From contig VWPU01004884.1 of assembly GCA_013398955.1 (NCBI GenBank), positions 1 to 64,000 on the forward strand: a DNA stretch of 64,000 bases, in the 5' to 3' direction. Source of the DNA: Callaeas wilsoni (taxonomy: Eukaryota; Chordata; Aves; Passeriformes; Callaeidae). Position 1 is the stretch's first letter. The number at the start of each line of letters is the position of its first letter. Shown one piece after another: positions 39,401 through 51,400 of this stretch. The position numbers and the translations under genes are program-made. The notes under the pieces were generated by a model. It was given only the letters and a program-made list of their open reading frames with translations, did no database searches and was not told where the DNA came from.

Positions 39401-42400
39401 TGAGTTCATAAAAGTCCTCAGTTTTTACTTCTGAATGCTTCCTCTCTTGATTTTAGTAAATGGGGAAGCTCAGGGAGGTTTTAACCTGTACTAAGGCCCA
39501 GGGAGATAAGGCTGTTTTGTTTTGTTTTTGTTTTGTTTTGTTTTGTTTTAACACAGCCTGAAATTAGAAATCTCAGTCTTGCTTTTGCAATTTGTTTTCA
39601 CCGTTCCTTGTCTGTAACACGTTTAACAGCACTGTGTTTGAGGGGAGCCAGTGGGATGATGGCTCAGTGCCAGTGCCCCAGTTTCTGGTCCTGCATTAGA
39701 GCCCAATGCTTTGAGAGTAGCGCTTGGGTTTGATTCCCCTGCTGGTATCTCCAGCCTGGGGTTTTAGGTGGGATCTGTTACTGTACAAATTACTGCGCCC
39801 ATGGACACATTGTCTGGAAATAGACTTTCTTCCACATGTACTTCTGTAGTTACTCTTCACCTACCCAGTCCTGGGTCGTAATAATAACTGCCTCTTGGAT
39901 GGAGGATGCTGGTGTGCATCTGAAAGCTCAGATGTGAGAATAAAGGTGATCCACATCTTTCAGACACACAACAGCATTTTTTTCTTGGTCTTAATTCTCT
40001 TCATTCCTAACGCCTAAATTTTTATGAGAAGCTGCTGTTAAGAAAGAAATGGGTAGTATTTGCTTTATTAATTTCTGAGGTGCAGGTGATGGTTGAGTGT
40101 GGTTTTGGGAGGGAGGAGAGCTTCTTTTGTGCCCACTGTCTGTGGCTGTGCTGCTGGTGGGGTGGCTTTTGACAAATGTACTCCTGCCAGAAGGGAAGAG
40201 GGTAGCCTGTGGCAGAGAGAGGAGAGGGAACAGAGCTTAAACCACATCTGCAATGTTTGCTTTTAAGTCACGTCAAGTCTTGTTGTTTGTAGGTTTTTCT
40301 GAGCACTGCCTAGTAAAAGTGAACTTGAAAGGGAGAGACAAAAGGACCATATAAATATGGAAGTTAAAAAAATCCTTTGCCTGTTGCTAAGTGCTAGTGC
40401 TGCTGTGAGCCAGGCAGCTGCAGGGAGATGCAGCTCCATCTCTGGGGCAGCTGCCCCACAGGTCAATCCCTCTCTGCTTCCCATGTGGGAGGAAGATGGG
40501 GAGCACACATCTACCAGCATATTTGAGGCTTATTTTGGTGACAGAGGATGCAGTGTCAGCTCGAGTCACTGTGCTGTAACCTCACAGTAGCAGTTGCTTT
40601 GTGAGTAGTCCCAGTCATCAGCAGCAGGCTGGGGGCTCAGGGGTCAGTGGCTGCGGGTGCTGTCTGGATGCAGGGCATGGGAGGGTGGTTTGGGGTGAGC
40701 AGAACTAAGTAAAGTCCTCTGAAACAAAACCCTATATCATTAGGGTATTGTAACACTGCGAATGTCCCTTTTCCCACCAAAGAGCAGGGTAGGGGACAGG
40801 GAGTTAAAGACGAGTCTGGGCTAGAAGACACAGCAGTATGTGTATGTTGTCACACTGTGTGGGGCACAGGGTGTCCATGGCTCCTTGGCAGCCCACAAAC
40901 CTGGTTTCAGGCACTTTGAGGTCTCTTGCCTACAGTAGCACTGCAGGGCCCAGGGGACTTTATACACAGAACAAACAACAAAGAGATGGCACTGCTGTAG
41001 CATCCCTCTTTTACGATGTGGTCAAGACTCAGTCAGACACCATGTTTATCCTCAAGCTTCCTAAAGACCTTTCTCCTTGCTGCATTTCCATTTGGCCTTT
41101 GCTTTTATCACCTGCAGGAGCTGCTCAGCCAAAGGTCCTGTCCTGAGATGTCTGCATGCCAGAGAATAAATGGATAAAACAAAACAATCCCCCTGAATAA
41201 GAAGGAAAAATAAACCTCTGACTTGCTGTGTCCCATAGCAGTGAGGAACTGAGGCCAGAGCACCTGTGCCTGGTGTCACTACTGGGTGGGCATGCCCTCT
41301 CCAGCTTACACCCCCTTTCCACCTATGAAACAGTTTGGCTCCGGTAAAAATAGACTACAAACATTAAATAAGAAACAAATCAAATGGGGCACCTCTGCTG
41401 TCCTGTTCCTTTTCTGGGGTTAAACTGCAAAGCTGTTCTACTAACTCTCATCACGTGGATTGCTGTAAAGAAATGAAAGGTTTAGGTCAGCTCCATTTAT
41501 TCCCATCCAGTGGGTCAGCCTAAAAAAAATGTGAGGATCAGCTCAGCTGGAGCAGGCTGGGCTGAGGACTGTGGTGGGGAAGAGCAGTCAGCTGTATCCA
41601 CCTTCATCCTGCTCAGACTGATGCCACTCTTGCCCTGCTTACAAGCTCCCTGCAGATGCTGTTTGGCTGTGTGTCCAGTGTCATTTGGCTGCACGGCATC
41701 TAACTCCTAAAGCAAGAAAAACGCCTTTTTTTTTTTTTTAATATGTATTTCTATAAATCAGATCTTTTCTGAGGCCAGCTGTTGAACTGTTGGTATTCCT
41801 GCATTCCTGCTTGCCCTCCTGTAGAGTGTGGGGCTGCCATGCTGTTACAACAATTTGGAGCAGCAGAATGTGATTGCTCAAACAGTGATTTAGAAAACAT
41901 TTCCACAGGTGAGGAAGGAAGTGTGGAGGCACCTGCTGCTGCTGCCACATGTGAGATGTTGGTTTTTAGGCCTTGTTCTTGCAATAAGAGCTGGTGTCTG
42001 AGCCCTGGGGTCATCCCGGGCTGCTTCCTGTGGTGCCTTGGATCTGGCCATGCTTTGCCAGACAGCAGTGAGCTCTGAGAGCAACACTTGAAACCTCTCA
42101 GCCTTTAGTGTGGAGTGTCATCGAGAAAGTCTGCTCTTCACACAGTGTGAAGAGGAGCAGGAACTACAGGGACGTGTCTGGAACACGCTTACCCGCTGTG
42201 GGCAGCCTGCGGTGCTCTGTGCTTGCATCGAACCCTGCGCCAGGGTGGCACCTTCCGTGCAGGGAAGGCTTATTTGAGGGCAGGGACACCCAGCCCTGAG
42301 CTCCCAGATGATTTGAAAGGCTGTAGAGAGATTCCACCCTTGAGCTGTGTGAGTGGCTGGCTGGCAGTAGCATTCCTCTGTAGAAGTGTTTGATTTTTCT

Positions 42401-45400
42401 TTGTAGGCAAACCGTTCCTGAGCATTAGCCAGGACCAAATTCAGCAGGGTGTCCCATGGTGTTCTGGGTGTGCTCATCTCCAGGAGCTGTGGCTCACAGT
42501 CCCAATGCAGAGAGGGACTGAGACCCACGTGGGAGGTGTTTGCATTCCAAATTTCGTCCTCATGAAGTCTGGCACACAGATCCTCAGTGACCTTTTGGAG
42601 GAGCATGAGGCTGACTCAGTGCACGTGTTTACTTACATCTCCAGTCCTTGGGTGGCTCCTGAAACCACTTCCTCCCAGGGCATCATTTCCATCCTTCCTC
42701 AATCTCTCTCTTCTTCTTCTTCCTCTCCGAATTTATTTTTTCCCCTTTAACTTGGTTTCTCTTCTCTTTTCAATTTAATACTGAGTCATGTGCCACTGTC
42801 CTCCGAGAATGTGTGCGTCCCCATCCTGCTCCGTGCCCGTTCAAAAGGCTGAAGATCCCATAGTTCGAATGGCCTCTGGGCTGGGACAAACAGCATGGGG
42901 TGACCCTTGTCTGATAGCTGTGACCTGTGAAAGCATGGCCAGTGCTTGTAACTGCAGTGTAAAAATGCCTGGTCCCCCTCTAATTGCACTGCTAACAACC
43001 CCCGTGCTGTGCTTCAGGTCAGAGGTGGCTGCAGGTCAGTGCAGGTGGATGGTTCTTAGCTAGAATGCTCTGTGCTCCATGGATATGCTCCTCCAGATTT
43101 CTTTCACAGCAATTAAATGCAGTATTTAGTATTACAGCACCAGGCATAAGCATTACATTGTTGCCTGTTAAATATTATTGATTATTGTGGAGTTGGACTC
43201 CGTGGTCCTTATGGGGCCCTTCCAACTCAAGATACTTGATCATCTTTGCATGGATTTCTCACAGGAACACAAATGATGATTCCATTTGTGTTTGTGCTCA
43301 GTGCTGTGTTTACTCCTCATGTTCCTTGGTGTTCCTGGCAGCAGGAACACCTGCCTACCCCACCTTGCTCATGCCGAGAGTTTGTGTTGGCTTTTCACTG
43401 AAACAGCAACTGAGTTGGGTGATCTCTGCCCAGGGTATCGAGTACTGCTCTCCTAGAGTCTCTATTCCTGGCACGAAAGGGCAAAGCTGCCCTTCGTTAC
43501 CACTCCTTTCTCCCTGCCCAGGCTTTTATCGCTGTCCAAGCCTTGCAGCTCTCCCCAAATCTGGCAGCAGCTCCTTGAAGACCAACCCGCACAGAGCGCT
43601 GCTGTTCCTGACTCTTTTCACTGCAGTTTCTCCTTGTCCCTGAGCAGACCTTTAGCAAGTGTTAATGCATGCTAATGAGGCATTAAATGCCCGGGCAGAA
43701 TTAAAGAATACAGAAGTGACGTCTTTGACATCTTTATGGGAGCCAGAGCTCCATTCTTGGGGCTCTGCTCTTAAAGTGGCACAACGTGTGGGTTGCAACT
43801 GGAGGTGTCATCCGAAGATTCATGCATGTACCCAACCCCCTGTCCTGTGCAGCTGCCCCCTCCCAGGGCCAAGAACCCCATAGAAAGCTCAAAAAAGAAA
43901 GCTCTGGCAAGATGAACTCAGAAAATAAAGCTTAGATAGTCTTAGAACAAACTCGCTTTAAATGCTCTACTGGGCATTTTGAGTTTAGTCTGAATTTGGT
44001 CTGTCTGGGGATAGTCGTTGGCAGAAATGCACATTTGGAAATGAATGTTGTATTTGGGGTTTAAAGGCAGATGAAAGCCTCAGACCATCAGGTGAGTGGA
44101 ATTCTGGGTCTCTGCATTTCTTGTTGATGTGCACTGACCACCTGTGAATTTTGCTCAGTTTTGTTTAAAAATTTGAGCTTAAGTAATTGACCTGAAAGGG
44201 AAGTGCCGCACAGCCTATGTGTTCATTCTTTCTTCTTTTTTTCTGGTCTTATTTTGAATGATATTCTGACTTTTTCCAGGTGCTTTGTGAAGGGAGAAAC
44301 CTGTTACAAAACCATGGACCTTTGGTGAACTTGCACCGAATTATGTGTTTGCATTGAAACACAGCACTGGGCAAGGCTCCCATGGCACTGCACTTTGCAG
44401 AGGAAGAATGTCTCTCTACTCCAGAGTCCACTCCTCTCAACAAGGTCTAGCAGAAAGGACATTCAACTCACTTGTGCTTCAGCAGGATGGAAATTAAACT
44501 GCTTTTTATTTGAAGAATGGACCTGAACCATAGAATTTGGCTCTGGAGTTTAGGGATTTGGGATCATGCAGCTCTGTTTTTGGAGCCAAGTTTTATTTTA
44601 GGAATGTAACTGGAGTTTTTTTGGGTGGTAGGAGCTGGTAGGAATCAACTCAGGCGTCAGAGTGGGAGGATGAAGCTTATCCTTCCTGGAAGCATTGTAT
44701 GTTTGTGGAAGGGTTGCAGCACTACAGCTTTTCTCAAGCCCTTCCCATGCCTTTCAGGAACTGCATGGCTGCCATATGTCCCCTCGTGTTTCCAAATCTT
44801 CCAGAGCCTTCATGGTGACTAAAGCTGAAGTGCAGAGTTGTATAAGCAGATCTGGGCAGAGACAGGCCAGGAAGCGTGTAAGGAGGGGGGAAGCTCCTGG
44901 CTCTGGACCCATGGGTATTGGTGGTATCTGGGCAGGACTGGGAGAGCCAAGTGGAAAATGTTTTTTTTTTTTTCAAGCAGTTTTATTTGTCAGGCTTTTT
45001 GGGGAGAAAGGAAACAATTGGAGTGATCTGCATTCATGGGAGTTTCATCTGTGTGTAAGTCTGTGAGGGGCTGGAGAGCTGGCTGGAGAGAGGAGCACTG
45101 CTGTGGGAGAGGTGTTGCTGTGTCCCATGGGAGACCCAATGAACACCTGCATGTGAACAGATGGAGGTTGATAGGAAGGGACAGTGGCCCTTTTTGAGTT
45201 CAAGATTTGGAGGGAGACACAGTAGGGGTAAAAATCCCAGAGGATTCACACACCCCCCTTCTGATCTGGCTTAAGGAATAATATGAATTGTTGGCAGTTC
45301 CTGCAGTGCCTTCCATGCCAGGTACTTAGGGGGTGACAAAGCCAAGGATGAGCATGTGCCCAGAGTGGTGGGATGGTGTTTGGGCCTGTAGCTCAAAGGA

Positions 45401-48400
45401 ATCCAGCTCATCCATCCCAACTGCCCCCACTCAGGATGAAGCTCTGTGCCTTTGGGAGGATCTGGCACCAGCTCCTTGCCCCATAGCTCTCCCTGCATCA
45501 GTAACAGAGTTGGCAGCAGGACCTGAAAGCTCCAGTTCCCAGCTCTGGGTCTCCATCCAAAAGGCCACGTGTGGCAGGCTTGGCTGAGGAGCTAATGTAA
45601 GTAGAAGTCAAGGATTTGTGGAGTGCTGAGCTTACTTGGAAAAAAAAAAAGAAAGGCTTTATTTTAAGAAATGCAGCTTTAGGTCTCTTTCAGGAAATGA
45701 CTTCTCACTGCCCATTTTGGCTTTCTGATGGATCATCAGCTTCATCTCGTGGTTGCGTTTCAGCTCCACTTCTTTAGCAGAGAGAAGGAAAATGAGGAAA
45801 GGCTGACCAGGGCTGCCACAGGAAATCCGCCTGCCCCAGATAGCTTTCGGCTGCCTTCATGAGGCAGCAGTTTCCAAAACCAAGTCTTCCTTGCCCAATT
45901 CTCACTGAACCCAGAAATTTCCAAGTGAGTGAGAAATTGGGGTGCTGAGGGGGGTTTTTGTAATGGCAGTGCTGCACCGTGGGGGATTCTGGCAGTAGTG
46001 TCCAGCTGGTGATGGGACTTGTGGTACCCATGGCTGAATTAGCAGCTTGAGCCTGCATTTATTCCTTCACCTTGGGTTTCATTAGTCTGCATCGCTGGTG
46101 CTATTTTTGATGATTGATGAGCTCGGCCACTGCTGGGACTGAAATCTTGGTTAAAGTCATATGCTTCAGGATGTAAATATCCATTGCAATGGGAAGATGC
46201 ACAGATCCATGGTGTCTGGTGTAAATAACATTCAGAAAAGCACTATTTACTTCTTACTAACCTCTTAGTGTTTGTTTTGCTGCTTCAGTATTGCGCTGTG
46301 GATAAATGAGTGTGGATAAGCTTTCTCCTGGAGTGAGTGGAGGCAGTTGGATGAATTTCAGGTTGCACAGAAACCTTGGACCCTTGACATTTGTCTGTCT
46401 GTGTTTATGTAGTAGCCTCCTTAGCACAAGGAGGTTGTTATGCTCAGTGGGCTCCAGGGCTTGGTGGATGCTCCTGCCAACCTGCCACCCTTGTTTTCCC
46501 TGCTGGACTGGCATGACCCAGGGGCTGGATCCTAAACCCATTTCCGCTGTTGAAAATTTCCTGAGCTCTCCCCGAGTCCCCGCGGGTGCCGGCCATCTGG
46601 CAGTGCCGTGGGCCCGAGCTGTGCCGTGGGCAGGCTGCCTGGCCCGGCCTTGCCCGGCCTCTCGGTGTGCAGCGCCGGCTGCTTTGAGCCATGGAAAGAA
46701 ATTACGAGGGAAGTTGATGATTTATTTGCCTGAGCAGGCACTGTGTCTTACCCTAGCCCTTTCCCAAATAAAAAGCTCTATGTTTTCTAAGTGTTCCAAG
46801 CCTTTTCTGCTGCCCTTGTTCCTCCCACTCAAAATGTGCTGTTCACAGAGCCTCTCCCACAGACATCAAGCACTTTTGCTGAGAGATTGGCTGGTCTGGT
46901 ACAAAACTGATGCTCAAGCAGTGTCCTGTGTCAATAGGGTTTGACTTCTCTCATAAGCAGATGTTTTTGATGCCTCCACCCCTTGGGAGTACAAAAAAAG
47001 CGTGGCATCTGCACTAGGGCTCTCTGGGTGATGGGCACAGCAGCCAGGGCTTGTTAAAAGGATAACACTAGAGAATCTGGAAATTGCTTGCCATAACTTA
47101 TTTCTTTTAGTCGTTTTTCCTATGGGTTTTTTTCTATTTCAGACTAGTTGTTCAAATAACCAAAAATGACAAAATCACAGCCTTTTGGAGGTCCTGACCC
47201 AAAGTCTGGATGTAAGCACAGAGGCACAAAAATAAGTGGCTTGATTTAATAGGAACAAAATACAGTATGATCTTTCTCTTCCTGAGTGCTCAGAAACCAC
47301 TAAACTGGCTTTAAAATCTTGATTCATTTTTCTTGTATGTTAGGCACATCAGTTTAATGTTCTAGATGATGGGGGAAAAAACAATGTTGGAGTAGGCTTG
47401 TTTTCAAACCTTTTCTACCTCCCCATAAAATCTGGGACCGTGTTTTTTCTTTCAAAAGAAAGCTGGTATTTTTTGCATAACTTTGTCATCCCCAGAAGTA
47501 GGAGGCTTTAGGAAAAGCACATTCTACGCAAAGCCCTAGTGACAGAGCCATTAGTGCACCGAGTTTCGGGCCTCTTGGTGCAGTTCCTGCAAGGCGCACA
47601 GTTATGGTGGGGGCAGACGGGCTGTCCTGCCAGGCAGGGTCACAGCCTGCTACAGGAAGCCTGGGATGAAGGCAAGGTCAGAGGCTGGAACCTTCTGCCA
47701 GAAGCTGCTGTCCCCCTTCAGGAATGACCCTGCTTGGGAACAACGAGAACAGCGCTGGTGTGGAGGTGCCAAGCTGGGTTTGTGCAGTGCCAGGCTGAGG
47801 GCAGGGAGGATTTGGCCTGTGACTGCCATCCTGCAGGGCAGCTGGAGGGGAGAGGCAGAGGCAGCTGGGGTGAAATGAGGATGGTTGGATGTCCTGCCAA
47901 GAGCTGCCTGAGTGACCGTGAGATGTGCAGCCCAGCCAGGGCACAGCAGTGGGATGGGGATGTGTTTTGGGATGAGGAGAGAGATGGAAGAACCAGCTGG
48001 GCTGTGAGTCCCAGTCCACCCTGGTGGCCTCCTTGGGAAGAAGGTGTCTCCAAGCAGCAGTGCACCCCATGGCTTCTGCCCTGATGGATCCCAGACTAGT
48101 CAAGCTCAGTCTGCGGACTGCTCTCCCCCCACAAAAGCATTGCTTTTCTCTGCACACCCTCCCAGCAGGTTTCTGCAGCCTCCCTGACATGTGTTTTGTG
48201 TGAGCCCCGCTAAGGTCAAGAGCTGGCTGGGAAGTATGTTATCAAATTCAGAGGGAGCATTTCATTTCCTAGTTAGATCTGGATCTTTTAAACTTCTAAG
48301 CTTGTCTCATTTCAAGGATGGGAACAGAAGAAAACATCTCTTATTATGTTTGGAGAACATAATTAATGTATTTTGGCTTCACAAACCAGCTTTAACAGAG

Positions 48401-51400
48401 AATGTACAAACTCAAAGGGTTCAAGGGGGTTAAAGTCTGGGGTGACGTCCTGCACCACAAGACTGCTGCTGGTGCGGAGGTGTCTTGAAACATACCCTCC
48501 TTGAGGACACATTGCCATGGAAATGAAACTGGGAACTGAAACTAGTTTCATCATGGACACAGTGGTGGCAGGCTTCCTGCAGGCATGATGGCACAGAGGC
48601 TGCTTAGCCACATCAGCACTGTGTATGATCATGGGAGAGCTGGGACTGGGAACAGGCAGCACGTTTTGCTGCAAAGTGTGAGTGCTGGGTAACACTCTGC
48701 AAACCACAGCTCTGGGACACTGTCACCGAAAGCCTTGCTGCCACATTGCCTTGAGGCTCCTCTCAGTTTGTGTCCCAAGCGAGAGGACAGAGTGGATTCC
48801 CATCTCTGGTGCTCAGGTGGACGTTGAGAAGTGGGACCGCTCTTATTGTACCCATATGAAAAACAAGTGTTTCCCATTCACTGAGTTTCTCCAGTTTTCA
48901 GGCTGTGTGGGAGATGGATGGCACCGAAAGTGTAGCTCATGGTGCTTGCAGGAGTAGCCACTCTTTCAAGCTGATGGAAGCAGTGAAAATTGTGATATCT
49001 TTGCCAGTAAAGGTCAAGATGGAAATTCCTGCTTTTGGCACATTGACCATGATGAGCTTCAGCCAGTGACTTCTTGCATACTGAGCCAGTGTGGCCAAGG
49101 CAGGAAACACAAGTCAACGTGTTTTGACATTTTAAGCTCACGCCCCACATTTAGTCACCCTCATACAGAATGGCTTTTTCTTCATCCTCTTCAATAAACA
49201 AAACCACATCCTTTAAGATGCTGTTTCTTAAGTTTTCCAATCACAGAAATTTAATAGGATGCATTATTTGAAAATAATAATTTCCCTTCCCCTGGGCAGT
49301 CATTCCAGGCTCTACCTCTAGCCTGCCAGGGACTGGAAGGGATGTGCAGTCTTTCTAGCCTCCTATGACCTAGCATTAATGTCTTTAAAAACTGAAAAAT
49401 GTTGTGGTCCAGAGACAGATTTCCTCTGGAGTCACGTCTTGTGCTGCATTCTGTGGTGTCCTAGGAGAACTGAGGGGTGATATGAATGCCATCAGCTTGC
49501 TTCTCTTGGCCCTCACAGTTCAAATTCAAGCCTGAGCACATTTACTGATTGCCAGCTGCTTTGGATTCCTTGAAATAGTGCCATTTAAGAAAACCATAGT
49601 TTGTAGCTAATTTGGACACATGCATTGCCATGGAGGCACCAAACCTACTGTGTGTGAGAGCCCAATCACCTGAAGTAATTGCGAATAAGAGCCAGACTAC
49701 CCATTTGTTTTGCTTGTGAACTGGTTGTCCTGGGAGTCCCCACTCTGCAGCTGCCCCTCAACAGCAGCAGTTGTGGAAGTAGCTGAGCCCATGGGCTCAA
49801 ACCCGGAGCTTTCTGTCTGAAGAAAGGAAAGGCTGTCATTGTGCAGGCGAGCAGAGCAAGGGCTTTTAATCTCCATCAGATGTAGGCACAGAAGGAGGTC
49901 ACCTCTAGGGATCTTGTAAACATAATCTCCTTTGTCCAGTAATGTTTGAATATGCAAACTGGATCCAAAGCAAATGGTGGGAGTGCAAAAGAGGCTGTAG
50001 AAGGACAACTTGTGATGTGCTGGGACATATGAGATGCCTAGTAAAACAGAAGGTGCTCCCGTGACTTTTGGCAAGGGATATAGCTTGGCAATCCACAGCC
50101 TCTGGTAATCTTGGCACTGTGGGAGAGGAAGGGAGATCAGCAGGTTTGTGTCGATGAAAGGAGCGTGTATATAATTTATCATGTCTGGGGCACTCGAGGC
50201 TCTTTCCAGTGGAAAAGTTGAGCTGTAATTAGGTTGCTGATGAGCCTTGTATACAAACCCTTCCGCTCTATAAACTGTGCCTGCAAAGGCATCCCTTCTC
50301 CTAGGGACTGGCCAGGGAGGAATTCGAGCAGTCTCCAGCAGATGGATGCCTCTGAAACCAGCTGCTCAGTGGACAGCCACTCCACTTACTGTCACTGACA
50401 GCCTTGGAGCCTGTTGACTTTCTCAGCCCTTCACTAAACCCCGTAGCTCCAAGGGGATGCTTCAGTGGAGGAGAGCCCTTACTGGATCGGTTTCTTCATC
50501 CATCTCTGCTGTGAGCTGCCCTGAGGTACTCCCTGGGGCTCTCAGCTGGTCCCAGCAGCCTTCGTGGCTCTGGCTGGGACACAGAGGTCTTGTTTGGACA
50601 CAGGAAATGGTGCTTGTTGATACAATTTTTTTTCAAGGTTTTAAGAGATCTTCTTAAGTAAAACTGTTAAGAAGAAAGGGAAGGAAGTACTTTATGAGGT
50701 GGGCAACCTGCTAAGTGTTTTGCTGCTAAACTCTGGGCTCGAAACCAGCAAGGAAGCATTACTCTGTTCCCATCTTAATATCTATTGATGTGGACAGAGA
50801 AAGAAGAGATTACTTCATACAAAACTGGGAAGGTGGAGGTGCCCATTTGTCTTGAGCAATGTAGAGGGAAGCTGGAAGACCAGCGAGTAGGTATTTTTTT
50901 CTGCTAAATGTAGATATTAATTTGATATTTAGGTGTTTCCCATCTTTGTTTGTTTGTTCCTCTGCCAAATAAGGTCTCTCTGGCAGCTTTTCCTGCTGGG
51001 CTGCTGGTCCCTCCCAACCACAGCACCCATCGGTGGCCCCGAGTTCTGCTGACACCTCTCCCCTGCTCTCCCCTTCAGGTCACGGGGAGTGTCACTGCGG
51101 GGAGTGCAAGTGCCACGCCGGGTACATCGGGGACAACTGCAACTGCTCCACGGAGACGGACAGCTGTGTTTCCAGCGATGGGCAGATGTGCAGCGGCAGG
51201 GGTGCCTGCGTCTGCGGGAAGTGTCAGTGCACTGAGCCAGGGGCTTTTGGAGAGACCTGTGAGAAGTGTCCCACCTGCCCAGGTGTCTGTAGCACTAAAA
51301 GGTACTCACAGGCAGTTCAGGAGGGATTTCTCGCTGGTGGGAAGGGCAGCTCTTTGGTTCCTGGGAGACTTTTCAGCTAAGGAATTACTCCTGCTTTGTT

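Larger units (their letters stand above)
34844..51078 (+). other. ITGB5: ITGB5 intron 10
   Basis: Largest intron (16.2 kb). Contents: an inverted nuclear-receptor-like site at 35551-35572, a (TTTTG)n repeat at 39514-39549, T-runs at 41728 and 44961, a CR1 3' fragment at 43185-43240, a CpG cluster at 46542-46680, and a CArG-like decamer at 50965-50974. The 212-codon plus-strand open frame at 46306-46944 runs across the CpG cluster but shows no domain. No nested gene is supported. Confidence 0.82.

Noticed and set aside
46306..46944. 212-codon plus-strand frame in intron 10
   Set aside because: The longest non-ITGB5 frame, but it is low-complexity, crosses a CpG cluster that lowers stop frequency, and shows no recognisable domain. 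I kept only the CpG cluster as a finding.
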